Numbered from the stretch's first letter, positions 25,463 to 34,020 are shown. The stretch: DNA of 64,000 nucleotides from Cupriavidus respiraculi (GCF_914271545.1 NZ_CAJZAH010000006.1:157134-221133), one strand, 5' to 3'. The notes: generated by a model not told the origin, from the letters alone. Translations and numbers: made by a program.

Positions 25463-26809
25463 ATGAACGTCATCTGGGCCCGGTCCGCGGCCATTCTCGT
25501 CATCCTCACCGTCGTCACCGCCGGTCTCTACCTGTGGGTCGGGCCGGTGCCGGCGCTGGCCTTGCTCGGCGCCGTGCTGATCGCGCTGCTGGTCTACTAC
25601 CTGTACCAGATCAACCGGCTGTGGAAGGTGCTCGACGCCCCGGCCTACGGCGAGATCCCCAGCGCGCTGGGCATCTGGGGCGAGGTCTACTACCGGCTGC
25701 ACCGGCTGGTCAAACGCTGGCGCACGCAGGTACTCCAGGTGGAACAGCAACACACCCGCTTCATCCAGGCCATCCAGGCCTCGCCCAACGGCGTGCTGAT
25801 GCTCGACGACGCCGACCAGATCGAATGGTGCAACGAGGTCGCGGAGCTGCATTTCGGGCTGAATGCGCGGCGCGACGTGCGCCAGCGCATCACGCACCTG
25901 ATCCGCCGCCCCGAGTTCGTGCAGTACCTGATGCTGGAGCACTTCGACGAACCGCTGACCATGCGCGACATGGGCGAGCACAAGCAGAGCGTGCTGTCGG
26001 TGCAGATCCTGCCCTATGGCGACAACCGCAAGCTGGTGCTGACGCAGGACATCACCAAGCTGGAGAACACGGAATCGATGCGCCGCGACTTCGTCGCCAA
26101 CGTCTCGCACGAGCTGAAGACGCCGCTGACGGTGCTCGCCGGCTTCCTGGAGACGGTGCGCGACCTGCCGGTCAGCGACGAGGACCGCCGGCGCTACGTC
26201 GACATGATGCTGGTGCAGTCGATGCGCATGCAGCATATCGTCGAGGACCTGCTGGCCCTGGCCAAGCTCGAGAGCGACATGCAGCCGCCGCACAGGGAGC
26301 CGGTCAACGTGGGCGCCATCGTCGCGCACCTGCGCCACGATGCCGAGGGCCTGTCGCAGGGCCGGCACGAGATCGCCATCGAGGTCGATCCGACGGTGGG
26401 CATCCGCGGCGCCGAGACCGAACTGCTGTCGGCCTTCGGCAATCTGGTCTCCAACGCCGTGCGCTATACGCCCGAGGGCGGGCGCATCGGCATCAATCTC
26501 GCCTGGCAAAGCGGCCACGCGGTGTTCTCGGTCAGCGACACCGGCCTGGGCATCGCCTCCGAACACATTCCGCGGCTGACCGAGCGCTTCTACCGCGTGG
26601 ACCGCAGCCGTTCGCGCGATACCGGCGGCACGGGCCTGGGGCTTGCCATCGTCAAGCACGTGCTGTCGCGCCACCATGCGGACCTGCGCGTCAGCAGCGA
26701 GGTCGGCAAGGGCAGCGTGTTCCGCGTGGTGTTTCCGGAGGAGCGCAGCTACCGCGCCGCGGCGGCGCCGCAGTCGGCCGGCGGCAATGGCGGGCAGCGC
26801 GCGGCATGA
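25463..26809 (+). CDS. phoR: Phosphate regulon sensor histidine kinase PhoR
   Basis: A 448-residue inner-membrane kinase. Two closely spaced hydrophobic segments (about residues 7-25 and 29-48) leave almost no periplasmic sensor, as in E. coli PhoR. A PAS-like domain (NGVLMLDDADQIEWCN) leads to the H-box VSHELKTPLTVLAGF (~residue 213), and the catalytic domain has N, D (SDTGLGI) and G (GGTGLGL) boxes. It phosphorylates PhoB in low phosphate. It follows phoB by 175 bp, with no gene in between. Confidence 0.94.
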   Translation: MNVIWARSAAILVILTVVTAGLYLWVGPVPALALLGAVLIALLVYYLYQINRLWKVLDAPAYGEIPSALGIWGEVYYRLHRLVKRWRTQVLQVEQQHTRFIQAIQASPNGVLMLDDADQIEWCNEVAELHFGLNARRDVRQRITHLIRRPEFVQYLMLEHFDEPLTMRDMGEHKQSVLSVQILPYGDNRKLVLTQDITKLENTESMRRDFVANVSHELKTPLTVLAGFLETVRDLPVSDEDRRRYVDMMLVQSMRMQHIVEDLLALAKLESDMQPPHREPVNVGAIVAHLRHDAEGLSQGRHEIAIEVDPTVGIRGAETELLSAFGNLVSNAVRYTPEGGRIGINLAWQSGHAVFSVSDTGLGIASEHIPRLTERFYRVDRSRSRDTGGTGLGLAIVKHVLSRHHADLRVSSEVGKGSVFRVVFPEERSYRAAAAPQSAGGNGGQRAA

Positions 26810-26912
26810 GCGAAAGAGCGGGCGGGGAAAGCGGGCAGCGAAATGCGCGGCGAGATAGGGCAGCGAAATAGGGCCGGGCAGGGCACGCCGCCGTGCCCGC
26901 CGGCCGCTGCGC

Positions 26913-28997
26913 TCAGGCGCCGCCGAAGCGCTTGAGCAGGTCCTGCTGGCTGATGTGCGGGTGCTTGGACTTGCTGCGCCGCTGCACATAGGTGCCGTCC
27001 GCCTGCATTTCCCACGCGGAGGCGTTGTCCCGCAGATGGACCATCAGGCTTTCCTTGATCACGCGCGCCTTCAGCGCCTTGTCCAGCACGGGGAAGGCCA
27101 CTTCCACGCGGCGGAAGAGATTGCGGTCCATCCAGTCGGCGCTCGACAGGTAGATCAGCTCGGCGCCGTCGGCGTAGAAGTAGTTGACGCGGTGATGCTC
27201 CAGGAAGCGCCCGACGATCGATCGCACCGTGATGTTCTCGGACAGGCCGGGCACTCCGGGCTTGAGCGCGCAGACGCCGCGCACGATCAGGTCGATCTTC
27301 ACCCCGGCGCGCGAGGCCTTGTACAGCTCGTCGATGATCGACGGCTCCAGCAGCGCGTTCATCTTCGCCATGATGCGTGCCGGCTTGCCCGCCCGCGCAT
27401 TGCGCGCCTCGGCGCGGATATGCTCGACCAGGTTGTTGTGCATGGTGAAGGGCGACTGCCACAGATGCTGCAGGCGGATCGACCCCGCGGTGCCGGTCAG
27501 CAGCTGGAAGACCCGATGCACGTCCTCGCAGATCTGCTCGTTGGTGGTCAGCAGGCCGAAGTCCGTGTACAGGCGCGCCGTGCGAGGATGGTAGTTGCCC
27601 GTGCCCAGATGCACGTAGCGGCGCAGCTTGAAATGCTTGTTCTTCGGCCCCGCCAGTTCGCGCCGCACGATCAGCAGCATCTTGGCGTGGCACTTGTGGC
27701 CCACTACGCCGTACACCACGTGCGCGCCGGCCGATTCCAGCCGCTCCGCCCAGTTGATATTGGTTTCCTCGTCGAAGCGCGCCAGCAGCTCCACCACCAC
27801 CGTCACTTCCTTGCCGTTGCGCGCCGCCGTCATCAGCGCTTCCATCACTAGCGAATCGTTGCCGGTGCGGTAGACGGTCTGCTTGATCGCCACCACGTTC
27901 GGATCGGTGGCCGCCGTCTGCAGCAGATCGAGCACCGACGTGAAGCTCTCGTATGGATGGTGCAGCAGCACGTCGCGCTGGCGCAGCACGTCGAAGATCG
28001 GCATGCCGGCGACGAACTCCTTGACTGGCGCGGGCACATGCGGCGGGTACTTCAGCGCGGGGCGGTCGATCATGTCGCCGATGGACAGCAGGCGCACCAG
28101 GTTCACCGGCCCGCTGACGCGGTACACATCCTGCTCGGCCAGGCCGAATTCCAGCAGCAGCCGGCGCGTCAGCGGCGCCGGCGTTTCGGACGCGACCTCC
28201 AGCCGCACCGTATCGCCGAAATGCCGCGTCGACAGCTCGCCCTGCAGCGCCTCGCGCAGGTCGGTGATGTCGTCCTCCGACACGAACAGGTCGGAGTTGC
28301 GCGTGACCCGGAACTGGTAGCAGCCGCGCACATCGATCGAGGGAAACAGCTCGTGCACGAAGCCCTGCATGAACGAGGACAGCAGCACGAAGCCGTACGG
28401 GTAGCCCGACAGTTCCTCCGGCATGCGCACCACGCGGGGCAGGGCCCGCGGCGCCTGCACGATGGCCAGGTCCGCGTCGCGGCCGAAGGCGTCCTTGCCG
28501 GACAGCTCCACCACGAAGTTCAGGCTCTTGTTGAGCACGCGCGGGAAGGGATGGGCGGGATCGAGCGCGATCGGCGTCAGCACCGGCCCCAGCTCGCGCA
28601 CGAAGAAGTCCCGCGCCCAGGCGCGCTGGGCCTCGTTCCAGTTGGTGGTCAGGTGGAAGAAGACCCCTTCCTTTTCGAGCAGGGGGAAAATGACGTTCTG
28701 CAGCATGTCATACTGCGCGGCAACGAGCTGCTGCGTGCGCTCGCTGGCCAGCTGATACGTCTGCTGGTAGGAAAGGCCGTCGGGCGTGAGCCCGGACGGA
28801 TTGTCGCGCATCGTTTCCTTCAGGCCCGCCATGCGGATTTCGAAGAATTCGTCCAGGTTGCTGGACACGATGCAGATGAATTTGAGGCGCTCCAGCAGCG
28901 GGACTTTCGGGTCCGCCGCCTGGGCCAGGACGCGGGAGTTGAATTCCAGAATGCCGAGTTCGCGGTTCAACAGCGTACCGGGCGGGGTCGTCGTCAT
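26913..28997 (-). CDS. ppk1: Polyphosphate kinase 1
   Basis: A 694-residue PPK1 that makes inorganic polyphosphate from ATP. The N-terminal RELGILEFNSRVLAQA and the two PLD-like C-terminal domains are clear. The catalytic His lies in RYVHLGTGNYHPRTARLYTD, and a second conserved His in RFLEHHRVNYFY. I chose ATG 28997 because AGAAGG lies 8 nt upstream of it. In-frame ATGs at 29003 and 29036 would add 2 or 13 residues. It is divergent from ppx. Confidence 0.93.
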   Translation of the reverse strand: MTTTPPGTLLNRELGILEFNSRVLAQAADPKVPLLERLKFICIVSSNLDEFFEIRMAGLKETMRDNPSGLTPDGLSYQQTYQLASERTQQLVAAQYDMLQNVIFPLLEKEGVFFHLTTNWNEAQRAWARDFFVRELGPVLTPIALDPAHPFPRVLNKSLNFVVELSGKDAFGRDADLAIVQAPRALPRVVRMPEELSGYPYGFVLLSSFMQGFVHELFPSIDVRGCYQFRVTRNSDLFVSEDDITDLREALQGELSTRHFGDTVRLEVASETPAPLTRRLLLEFGLAEQDVYRVSGPVNLVRLLSIGDMIDRPALKYPPHVPAPVKEFVAGMPIFDVLRQRDVLLHHPYESFTSVLDLLQTAATDPNVVAIKQTVYRTGNDSLVMEALMTAARNGKEVTVVVELLARFDEETNINWAERLESAGAHVVYGVVGHKCHAKMLLIVRRELAGPKNKHFKLRRYVHLGTGNYHPRTARLYTDFGLLTTNEQICEDVHRVFQLLTGTAGSIRLQHLWQSPFTMHNNLVEHIRAEARNARAGKPARIMAKMNALLEPSIIDELYKASRAGVKIDLIVRGVCALKPGVPGLSENITVRSIVGRFLEHHRVNYFYADGAELIYLSSADWMDRNLFRRVEVAFPVLDKALKARVIKESLMVHLRDNASAWEMQADGTYVQRRSKSKHPHISQQDLLKRFGGA

Positions 28998-29042
28998 GGG
29001 CATGACCTTCTTTGGGTAATGCGGCGACTTTTTCATAATTCC

Positions 29043-29060
29043 GTGTCAACTTGATGACAC
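29043..29060 (-). promoter_or_regulatory. PhoB-box-like site between ppk and ppx
   Basis: Read toward ppk, GTGTCATCAAGTTGACAC differs from the E. coli phoA Pho box as I remember it (CTGTCATAAAGTTGTCAC) at 3 of 18 positions. The site is also partly palindromic, and more TGTCA/TGACA half-sites follow at 29070-29090, so either or both divergent genes could be served. No good -10 lies at the standard distance. Confidence 0.55.
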
Positions 29061-29192
29061 ATCGATTTTGTCATGACACCGACATGACCAAGTCATATTT
29101 TTAGTGGCTCGATACAGGTTCCAGACGCGCCCGGCGCGCGTCCGACCCATGACCCATCGGCCGCGGTCGCAATTTCCTTTTTCACTACTGCG

Positions 29193-30725
29193 ATGAACGA
29201 CAATCCACGCCTGCTCGCTGCCGTCGATATGGGCTCCAACAGTTTCCGGCTGATGATCGGCCGGGTCGACGAAGCCAATACGGCCAGCGGGCCGGCCAGC
29301 CAGATCTTCCAGGTCGATGCGCTGCGCGAGCCGGTGCGGCTCGCCGCGGGGCTGACGGCGGACAAGTACCTCGACCAGCCGGCGCGCCGGCGCGGCATCG
29401 ACGCGCTGCGCCGCTTCGGCGACCGGCTGCGCGAGTTCTCGCCGGACCATGTGCGCGCCGTCGCCACCAACACCCTGCGGGTAGCCAAGAATGCCGCCGA
29501 ATTCCTGATCGAGGCCGAGCACGCGCTCGGGTTTCCGATCGAGATCATCGCCGGGCGCGAAGAGGCGCGACTGATCTATCTCGGCGCCTCGCACGATGCG
29601 CCGCCGTGCGCCGGCAACCGGCTGGTGGTGGATATCGGCGGCGGCTCGACCGAATTCATCATCGGCAGCGGCTACGGCGCCAAGCTGATGGAGAGTCTGT
29701 ATATCGGCTGCGTGTCGCACAGCCGGCAGTTCTTTCCCAGCGGCAATGTCGACGAATACGCGATGAAGCAGGCCGAGCTGGCCGCGCGGCGCGAGATCCA
29801 GGTGCTGGTGCGGCAGTATCGCGCCGCCGGGTGGCAGCAGGCGGTGGGCTCCTCAGGCACGGCACGCGCACTGGCCGAGCTGATCGAGCTGAACGGCATG
29901 AACGACAGCCCGCACGAGCATGGCATTTCGCGTGAAGGGCTGGAGCGGCTCAAGCGTGCGCTGATCAAGGCGGAGAACACCAACCGCGTGAAGCTGATCG
30001 GCCTGAAGCCGGACCGCATCCCGGTGCTGCCGGGCGGGCTGTCCATCATGCTGGGCGTGTTCGCGGAGCTCGATGTCGACCGCATGGACGTGACCGACGG
30101 CGCCCTGCGCCTGGGCGTGCTGTACGACCTGCTGGGGCGCTCCCACCACGAGGACATGCGCACCGTGACGGTCGACCAGTTCATGCGCCGCTACGCGGTG
30201 GACCGGGCCCAGGCCACGCGCGTGCGGCTGACCGCGCAGGCGCTGCTGGCGCAGTTTCCGGAGCCGGTGCACGAGCGGCGCGAGGACAATCTGGCGCTGC
30301 TCGGCTGGGCGGCCAGCCTGCACGAGATCGGCATGACCATCTCCCACAGTGGCTATCACAAGCACTCGGCGTATATCGCGACGCATGCCGACATGCCGGG
30401 CTTCTCCAAGACGGATCAGGCGCGGCTCGCCACGCTGCTGCTCGGCCATGCCGGCAAGCTGGGCAAGCTCTCGGGCAGCGGCAAGTTTCTCGACTGGCGC
30501 ATGCTGTTCAGCCTGCGCCTGGCCTTCGTGCTGTGCCGGCGCCGTTCTGACGAGCCGCTGCCGGAGATCACCGTGCGGGAGCGCACCGAGGCGCTGGACG
30601 AGGGCTTCGAGGTGTCGCTGCCCAAGCGCTGGGTCGAGACCAATCCCCTGGTGGAGTACAGCCTGGCCAAGGAAGCCGACGAGTGGGAGCGCATCGGCAA
30701 GCGGTACAAGGTGGTGTACGTCTGA
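29193..30725 (+). CDS. ppx: Exopolyphosphatase (Ppx/GppA family)
   Basis: A 510-residue sugar-kinase/Hsp70-fold phosphatase that removes terminal phosphate from polyphosphate (or pppGpp, in GppA-like members). Phosphate-loop VDMGSNSFRLMIGRV, the catalytic acid region NTLRVAKNAAEF, the second loop VVDIGGGSTEFIIGSG and GREEARLIYLG are present. The C-terminal HD-like helical domain (SLHEIGMTISHSGYHKHS) is complete. It is divergent from ppk across 195 bp. Family members overlap in activity, so Ppx versus GppA is a context call. Confidence 0.92.
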   Translation: MNDNPRLLAAVDMGSNSFRLMIGRVDEANTASGPASQIFQVDALREPVRLAAGLTADKYLDQPARRRGIDALRRFGDRLREFSPDHVRAVATNTLRVAKNAAEFLIEAEHALGFPIEIIAGREEARLIYLGASHDAPPCAGNRLVVDIGGGSTEFIIGSGYGAKLMESLYIGCVSHSRQFFPSGNVDEYAMKQAELAARREIQVLVRQYRAAGWQQAVGSSGTARALAELIELNGMNDSPHEHGISREGLERLKRALIKAENTNRVKLIGLKPDRIPVLPGGLSIMLGVFAELDVDRMDVTDGALRLGVLYDLLGRSHHEDMRTVTVDQFMRRYAVDRAQATRVRLTAQALLAQFPEPVHERREDNLALLGWAASLHEIGMTISHSGYHKHSAYIATHADMPGFSKTDQARLATLLLGHAGKLGKLSGSGKFLDWRMLFSLRLAFVLCRRRSDEPLPEITVRERTEALDEGFEVSLPKRWVETNPLVEYSLAKEADEWERIGKRYKVVYV

Positions 30726-30754
30726 GGGGCCGGCGCAACGCCCGGTCGCCACGA

Positions 30755-30782
30755 AGAAAAAAGCGGCCTTGATGGCCGCTTT
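30755..30782 (-). terminator. Intrinsic terminator of the OlsB-like gene, shared with ppx
   Basis: A 9-bp stem AAAGCGGCC / GGCCGCTTT with a 5-nt loop. Read on the minus strand it is followed by a run of T (complement of 30755-30762), 24 bp after the stop at 30807. On the plus strand only three T follow, so it serves ppx poorly. Confidence 0.85.
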
Positions 30783-30806
30783 GCCGTCGTTCGGCGCCGA
30801 AGCCGT

Positions 30807-31646
30807 TCAGCCCCGGTTCAAGCCGAGGAAGTGGCGCGCGTAGCGGGGGTTCATGTCGTTCACGCGCAGCAGGGTCAGGAAGTCCGCCACGTTGAAGTCA
30901 GGATCCCATGCCGGCATGCCGCAGATGCGCGCGCCCAGGCGCAGATAGCCCTTGATCAGCGCCGGGGGCTCGACCTCGAGCGTCTGGTTCAGCTCGTGCA
31001 CCGGCAGCGGCAGCCGCGGGAAGGCGTGGTACTCGATGGGCGCCAGCGCGGTCTCCGAGAACAGCCGGCTCAGGCTGGCCGCCATATGGCCGCCGTCGCT
31101 CATCGGCACGCTGGCGCAGCCGAGCATGGTCTCGATGCCCCAGCGCTGCAGGTACTCGCCCAGGCCGCCCCACAGCGCCATGATGACGCTGCCGGAGCGG
31201 TAGTCGCGATGCACGCAGGAGCGGCCCAGCTCGATCATCTTCGGCTTCAGATGCGCGAGGCGCACCAGATCGAATTCGGACTCCGCGTACAGGCAGCCGA
31301 TGCGCTTGGCCTGGTGCGGCGGCAGCACGCGGTAGGTGCCCACGACCTTTAGCGTCGTCATGTCGCGCACGATCAGGTGATCGCAGTAGGCGTCGAACAT
31401 GTCGACGTCCAGCTCGGGCGTGGCGGGATTCAGGCGGGCGCCCATCTCCTCGGCGAAGACCTTGTAGCGCAGGCGCTGCGCCTCGATTACTTCGTCCTGG
31501 TGGCGCGCCCACGCCACGCTGAGAGCAGGCGGTTCATTTGCCTGTGTATCCGGTTGGCGATGAAGACGCCTCCGCGCCGAATGGCCGGCCAGGCCATTGG
31601 GCAAGGAATCGAAGAGCGGCTGGGTCGGCGTGGGGAGGTCTCGCAT
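30807..31646 (-). CDS. olsB: OlsB-like GNAT N-acyltransferase (ornithine lipid synthesis)
   Basis: A 279-residue protein of the acyl-homoserine-lactone-synthase-like GNAT group (Pfam Acetyltransf_5). Conserved stretches are EAQRLRYKVFAEEMGA, FDAYCDHLIVRD, VVGTYRVLPP, IELGRSCVHRDYR and LGCASVPMSDGG. OlsB transfers a 3-hydroxyacyl chain from ACP to ornithine, the first step to phosphorus-free ornithine lipid made in low phosphate. I chose ATG 31646 because AGGA lies 7 nt upstream. It sits next to ppx and behind an array of Pho half-sites, which supports the role. Databases often call such proteins only GNAT or hemolysin-like. No olsA is seen in this window. Confidence 0.78.
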   Translation of the reverse strand: MRDLPTPTQPLFDSLPNGLAGHSARRRLHRQPDTQANEPPALSVAWARHQDEVIEAQRLRYKVFAEEMGARLNPATPELDVDMFDAYCDHLIVRDMTTLKVVGTYRVLPPHQAKRIGCLYAESEFDLVRLAHLKPKMIELGRSCVHRDYRSGSVIMALWGGLGEYLQRWGIETMLGCASVPMSDGGHMAASLSRLFSETALAPIEYHAFPRLPLPVHELNQTLEVEPPALIKGYLRLGARICGMPAWDPDFNVADFLTLLRVNDMNPRYARHFLGLNRG

Positions 31647-31682
31647 CAGCATGTCCTTTTGGTGACGAAACTGCTGCGAAAC

Positions 31683-31737
31683 AATGTAGAGAGGGCGGAT
31701 GACAGCGCCGTGAAGCGACCATGACGGTTGCGTGAAG
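31683..31737 (-). promoter_or_regulatory. Array of four Pho half-sites with -10, upstream of the OlsB-like gene
   Basis: Read toward the gene, CTTCAC (31732-31737), CGTCAT (31721-31726), CTTCAC (31710-31715) and TGTCAT (31699-31704) begin exactly 11 bp apart. After a 10-bp spacer comes TACATT (31683-31688), which matches the -10 in 4 of 6 bases and stands at the PhoB-promoter distance. The ATG is 36 bp further on. Confidence 0.75.
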
Positions 31738-31772
31738 TGCAACGGCGGCAGCGAGCCCGGCGGGAAAGCGGC

Positions 31773-32249
31773 TTACAGGAAGTCCGGGTTGACCACGGCG
31801 CGCAGCACGACCTGTGCTTCGCTTTCGCGCGTGCGGCTGGACAACCACCAGATGCCGGCCTTGCGCATGCTCCAGTTCATCTCGTTGCCGGCCAGCAACA
31901 GGCTGGCGACACGCCCGATCCACGGCTGATGTCCGACCACGACGGTGGTCTGCTCGCCCTGCGGCCAGTCGATCGCGGCGAGCACCGCGGTGACATCGGC
32001 GTCCGGGGCCAGCGCATCGGCGATCTCGGGCGTTGGCGTCAGCATGGCCGCGGTCTCGCGCGCCCGGACCGCCGGGCTCGAAACGATGCGCGCATCCTCG
32101 GGCAGATGCTCGCGCAGCCAGGCCGCGGCGGCCTCGGCCTGCTTGCGGCCGCGCTTGGTCAGCGCGCGCTTCATGTCCGCATTGCGGCTTGCACTGAGCG
32201 TCTCGGGCAATTCCTCGGCTTCGGCGTGGCGCCACAGGATCAGGTTCAT
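31773..32249 (-). CDS. sixA: Phosphohistidine phosphatase SixA / histidine phosphatase family
   Basis: A 158-residue minimal histidine phosphatase. The RHG-type nucleophile motif is at the very start (NLILWRHAEAEE), with the Arg in SSPAVRARETA and the second His in VVVGHQPWIG. SixA dephosphorylates histidine phosphotransfer domains; in E. coli it acts on the nitrogen PTS. ATG 32249 gives the compact family start; an in-frame extension upstream is not family-like. It is upstream of, and co-oriented with, the OlsB-like gene, which has its own promoter. Confidence 0.87.
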   Translation of the reverse strand: MNLILWRHAEAEELPETLSASRNADMKRALTKRGRKQAEAAAAWLREHLPEDARIVSSPAVRARETAAMLTPTPEIADALAPDADVTAVLAAIDWPQGEQTTVVVGHQPWIGRVASLLLAGNEMNWSMRKAGIWWLSSRTRESEAQVVLRAVVNPDFL

Positions 32250-32496
32250 GGCTGACGGCTTGGTGAAATCGAAGGTGGGGAAGTGGTCATCGCTGACCCG
32301 CCGAGTATGGCCGAGCGCCCAGGACGGTGCAAGGCACCTGCCACCGCGAGGTGGGGGCCGGCTCGGAACAGCATGATACGGAGCGAAGGATGCGGCAGTG
32401 TGGCCGACGGGGATGTCAGCCATATGACCGCCTGCCGGCGACGAACGTCGCCAGCGGGATGCGCCAGAGGTGCCGCGTGGTCGCGGCCGTCAGGCG

Positions 32497-32718
32497 TTAG
32501 TTCTTGTGGCGGAAATTGATGCGACCCTTGGTCAGGTCGTAGGGCGACATTTCCAGGGTGACGCGGTCACCGGCCAGAATACGGATGCGGTGCTTCTGCA
32601 TCTTGCCCGAGGCGTATGCCCAGATTTCCACGCCGTTTTCCAGCAGTACCCGATAGCGGTTGTCGGGCAGGGCTTCCGAAACGACGCCGCCAAATTCAAT
32701 CAGTTCTTCCTTAGCCAA
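32497..32718 (-). CDS. infA: Translation initiation factor IF-1 (second-type paralogue)
   Basis: A 73-residue S1/OB-fold IF-1 that binds the 30S A site during initiation. It reads [20 protein letters not shown] and ends [17 protein letters not shown]. This wording matches the isolated IF-1 copy of beta-proteobacteria rather than the one in the ribosomal-protein operon. The start is TTG 32718, with AGGA 7 nt upstream. An in-frame ATG 12 codons earlier (32754) would add [13 protein letters not shown] hairpin (32735-32752) sits just before the ribosome site. Confidence 0.92.
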   Translation of the reverse strand: MAKEELIEFGGVVSEALPDNRYRVLLENGVEIWAYASGKMQKHRIRILAGDRVTLEMSPYDLTKGRINFRHKN

Positions 32719-33285
32719 TCTTTCTTCCTTTGTAGCAGCCGGGTTTGGCTGCATGCGTTGATACGGGTCCGCGGTCGCGGTCACGGCGAGCGCCACGGGG
32801 GCGCATCGCAAAAAAGCACGTCGATGGAGGGATCCAGGACCGCGACCACGGAGTCCACACGTGAGTCGCGAAGCCAACCCGGTGGGCGCAGGAGCGGCCA
32901 ATTGGCGCCGGAGTCCTCGCTGGTAGCGGATTGCGATGCTGCCGTGATGCGCGGTTGGTTGCGGATGGATCGCGGAAACTGCCGCGGTACCGCAGCGCAA
33001 TGGACTGCGCGTTGTTCCTGAATCTGCTGCGTCGGGGCGGGGCGGGCGTCAAACGGCGGGCACGCTGCGCCTTCGGCGGATGCGCGATTGTAGCACGATC
33101 GCACTTGCAACATTTGACGCAAAAATGCAAGTGGCCACTGCCTCATCGCCGAGATTACTGAGCTCCGGGCGAGCCATCAGGCACATATGGGTGGCTCCGG
33201 GCAGGCGGTCCACACTTGCCGCCGCGGCATGCCGGTGGCACGCGCTTTGCTGCTAGGTGGCGACCAACCGTAACCGGAGCATCCT
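32719..33285. other. Gene-free region between infA and the host-attachment gene
   Basis: I see no credible gene in these 567 bp. The infA side holds a hairpin (GCAGCC/GGCTGC, 32735-32752) and, far upstream on the minus strand, a TACAAT -10 at 33087-33092, which would give a leader of about 360 nt. The other side holds a sigma-54 promoter (33236-33251). Short frames on both strands have no family-like content. Confidence 0.6.
33236..33251 (+). promoter_or_regulatory. Sigma-54 (RpoN) -24/-12 promoter
   Basis: TGGCACG-CGCT-TTGCT matches the sigma-54 consensus TGGCACG-N4-TTGCW at every defined base, with the invariant GG and GC 10 bp apart. The predicted start near 33262 is 24 bp before the ATG at 33286 and leaves room for the GGAG site. 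Confidence 0.78.
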
Positions 33286-33792
33286 ATGAAAACGACCTGG
33301 GTGGTCGTGGCCGACGAGGCCATTGCCCGTATCCTGCAGTGGAACAAGGATGACAAGGAACTGGAACCGGTCGAGGAACTGACCGACCCCGCGGCCCACG
33401 CGGACGGTGCCGACCTGCGGCGCGACGCCTATGGGCGGCGTTCCGGGGCAAGCCTGCAGGCCGCCAACAGCAATACGTCGAGCCGGCAGAGCAGCCCGGC
33501 CAACGTCACCTCGTCGGCGGGACAGGCGGAGCAGCACCAGGAGGCGGAGGAATTCGCCCGCCGTGTGGCCGCGCGCCTGGGCGAGGCCTTCCAGCAGAAC
33601 CGCTTCGAGGAACTGCGCATCGTCGCGGCGCCGCGTTTCCTGGGTCTGCTGCGCAAGTCGCTTGGCACGCAGGTCACCAACGTCGTCACGGACGAACTGA
33701 ACAAGGACCTCATCCACATGGACAACCGCGATATCTCGCAGCGGCTGTTTCCGGAGCGCATGGCCGGCCGCAACAACGGCGCGGGGCAGTGA
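33286..33792 (+). CDS. Host attachment family protein (AtsE-like)
   Basis: A 168-residue soluble protein. The N-terminal TTWVVVADEAIARIL and the C-terminal EELRIVAAPRFLGLLRKSL plus NKDLIHMDNRDISQRLFP fit the host-attachment family (Pfam Host_attach). It was named from Agrobacterium AtsE; its biochemistry is unresolved and resembles eRF1/baeRF-type folds. A low-complexity Ser/Asn/Gln linker (about residues 52-85) splits the two halves. CGGAG lies 7 nt before the ATG. A sigma-54 promoter stands immediately upstream. Confidence 0.8.
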   Translation: MKTTWVVVADEAIARILQWNKDDKELEPVEELTDPAAHADGADLRRDAYGRRSGASLQAANSNTSSRQSSPANVTSSAGQAEQHQEAEEFARRVAARLGEAFQQNRFEELRIVAAPRFLGLLRKSLGTQVTNVVTDELNKDLIHMDNRDISQRLFPERMAGRNNGAGQ

Positions 33793-33923
33793 GGCGCGCA
33801 TCGGACCCGGCGGACGTCAGGAAAAGAATGCAAACTGACACGATTTTTCCGGCCGGCGTCGTCCGCGCGCCCGGGGTGCGCCGGACGTCATTCCATCAGC
33901 GGACGGCATAAGCAAACGGCATA

Positions 33924-33960
33924 AGCAAAAACGGCCCGGACATCGCTGTCCAGGCCGTTT
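33924..33960 (-). terminator. Intrinsic terminator of tRNA-Pro
   Basis: AAACGGCC and GGCCGTTT pair, with GGACA/TGTCC inside. On the minus strand the hairpin is followed by a run of T (complement of 33927-33931). It lies about 60 bp after the tRNA 3' end. Confidence 0.85.
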
Positions 33961-34020
33961 CCCGCTGAAGCTCTCGAAGCCTGCGCAAGGCAGGACTTCG
34001 GGGTAAAACCAAACCAAAAC

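Noticed and set aside
26810-26912. Degenerate repeat GGGCAGCGAAAT and GC hairpin between phoR and ppk
   Set aside because: Two short copies, no T-run and no gene; not enough for a terminator or mobile repeat call.
29003-29036. Longer N-terminus for polyphosphate kinase from ATG 29036 or 29003
   Set aside because: The ribosome site AGAAGG fits ATG 28997 (8 nt), and the family protein begins near TTTPPGTLLNREL.
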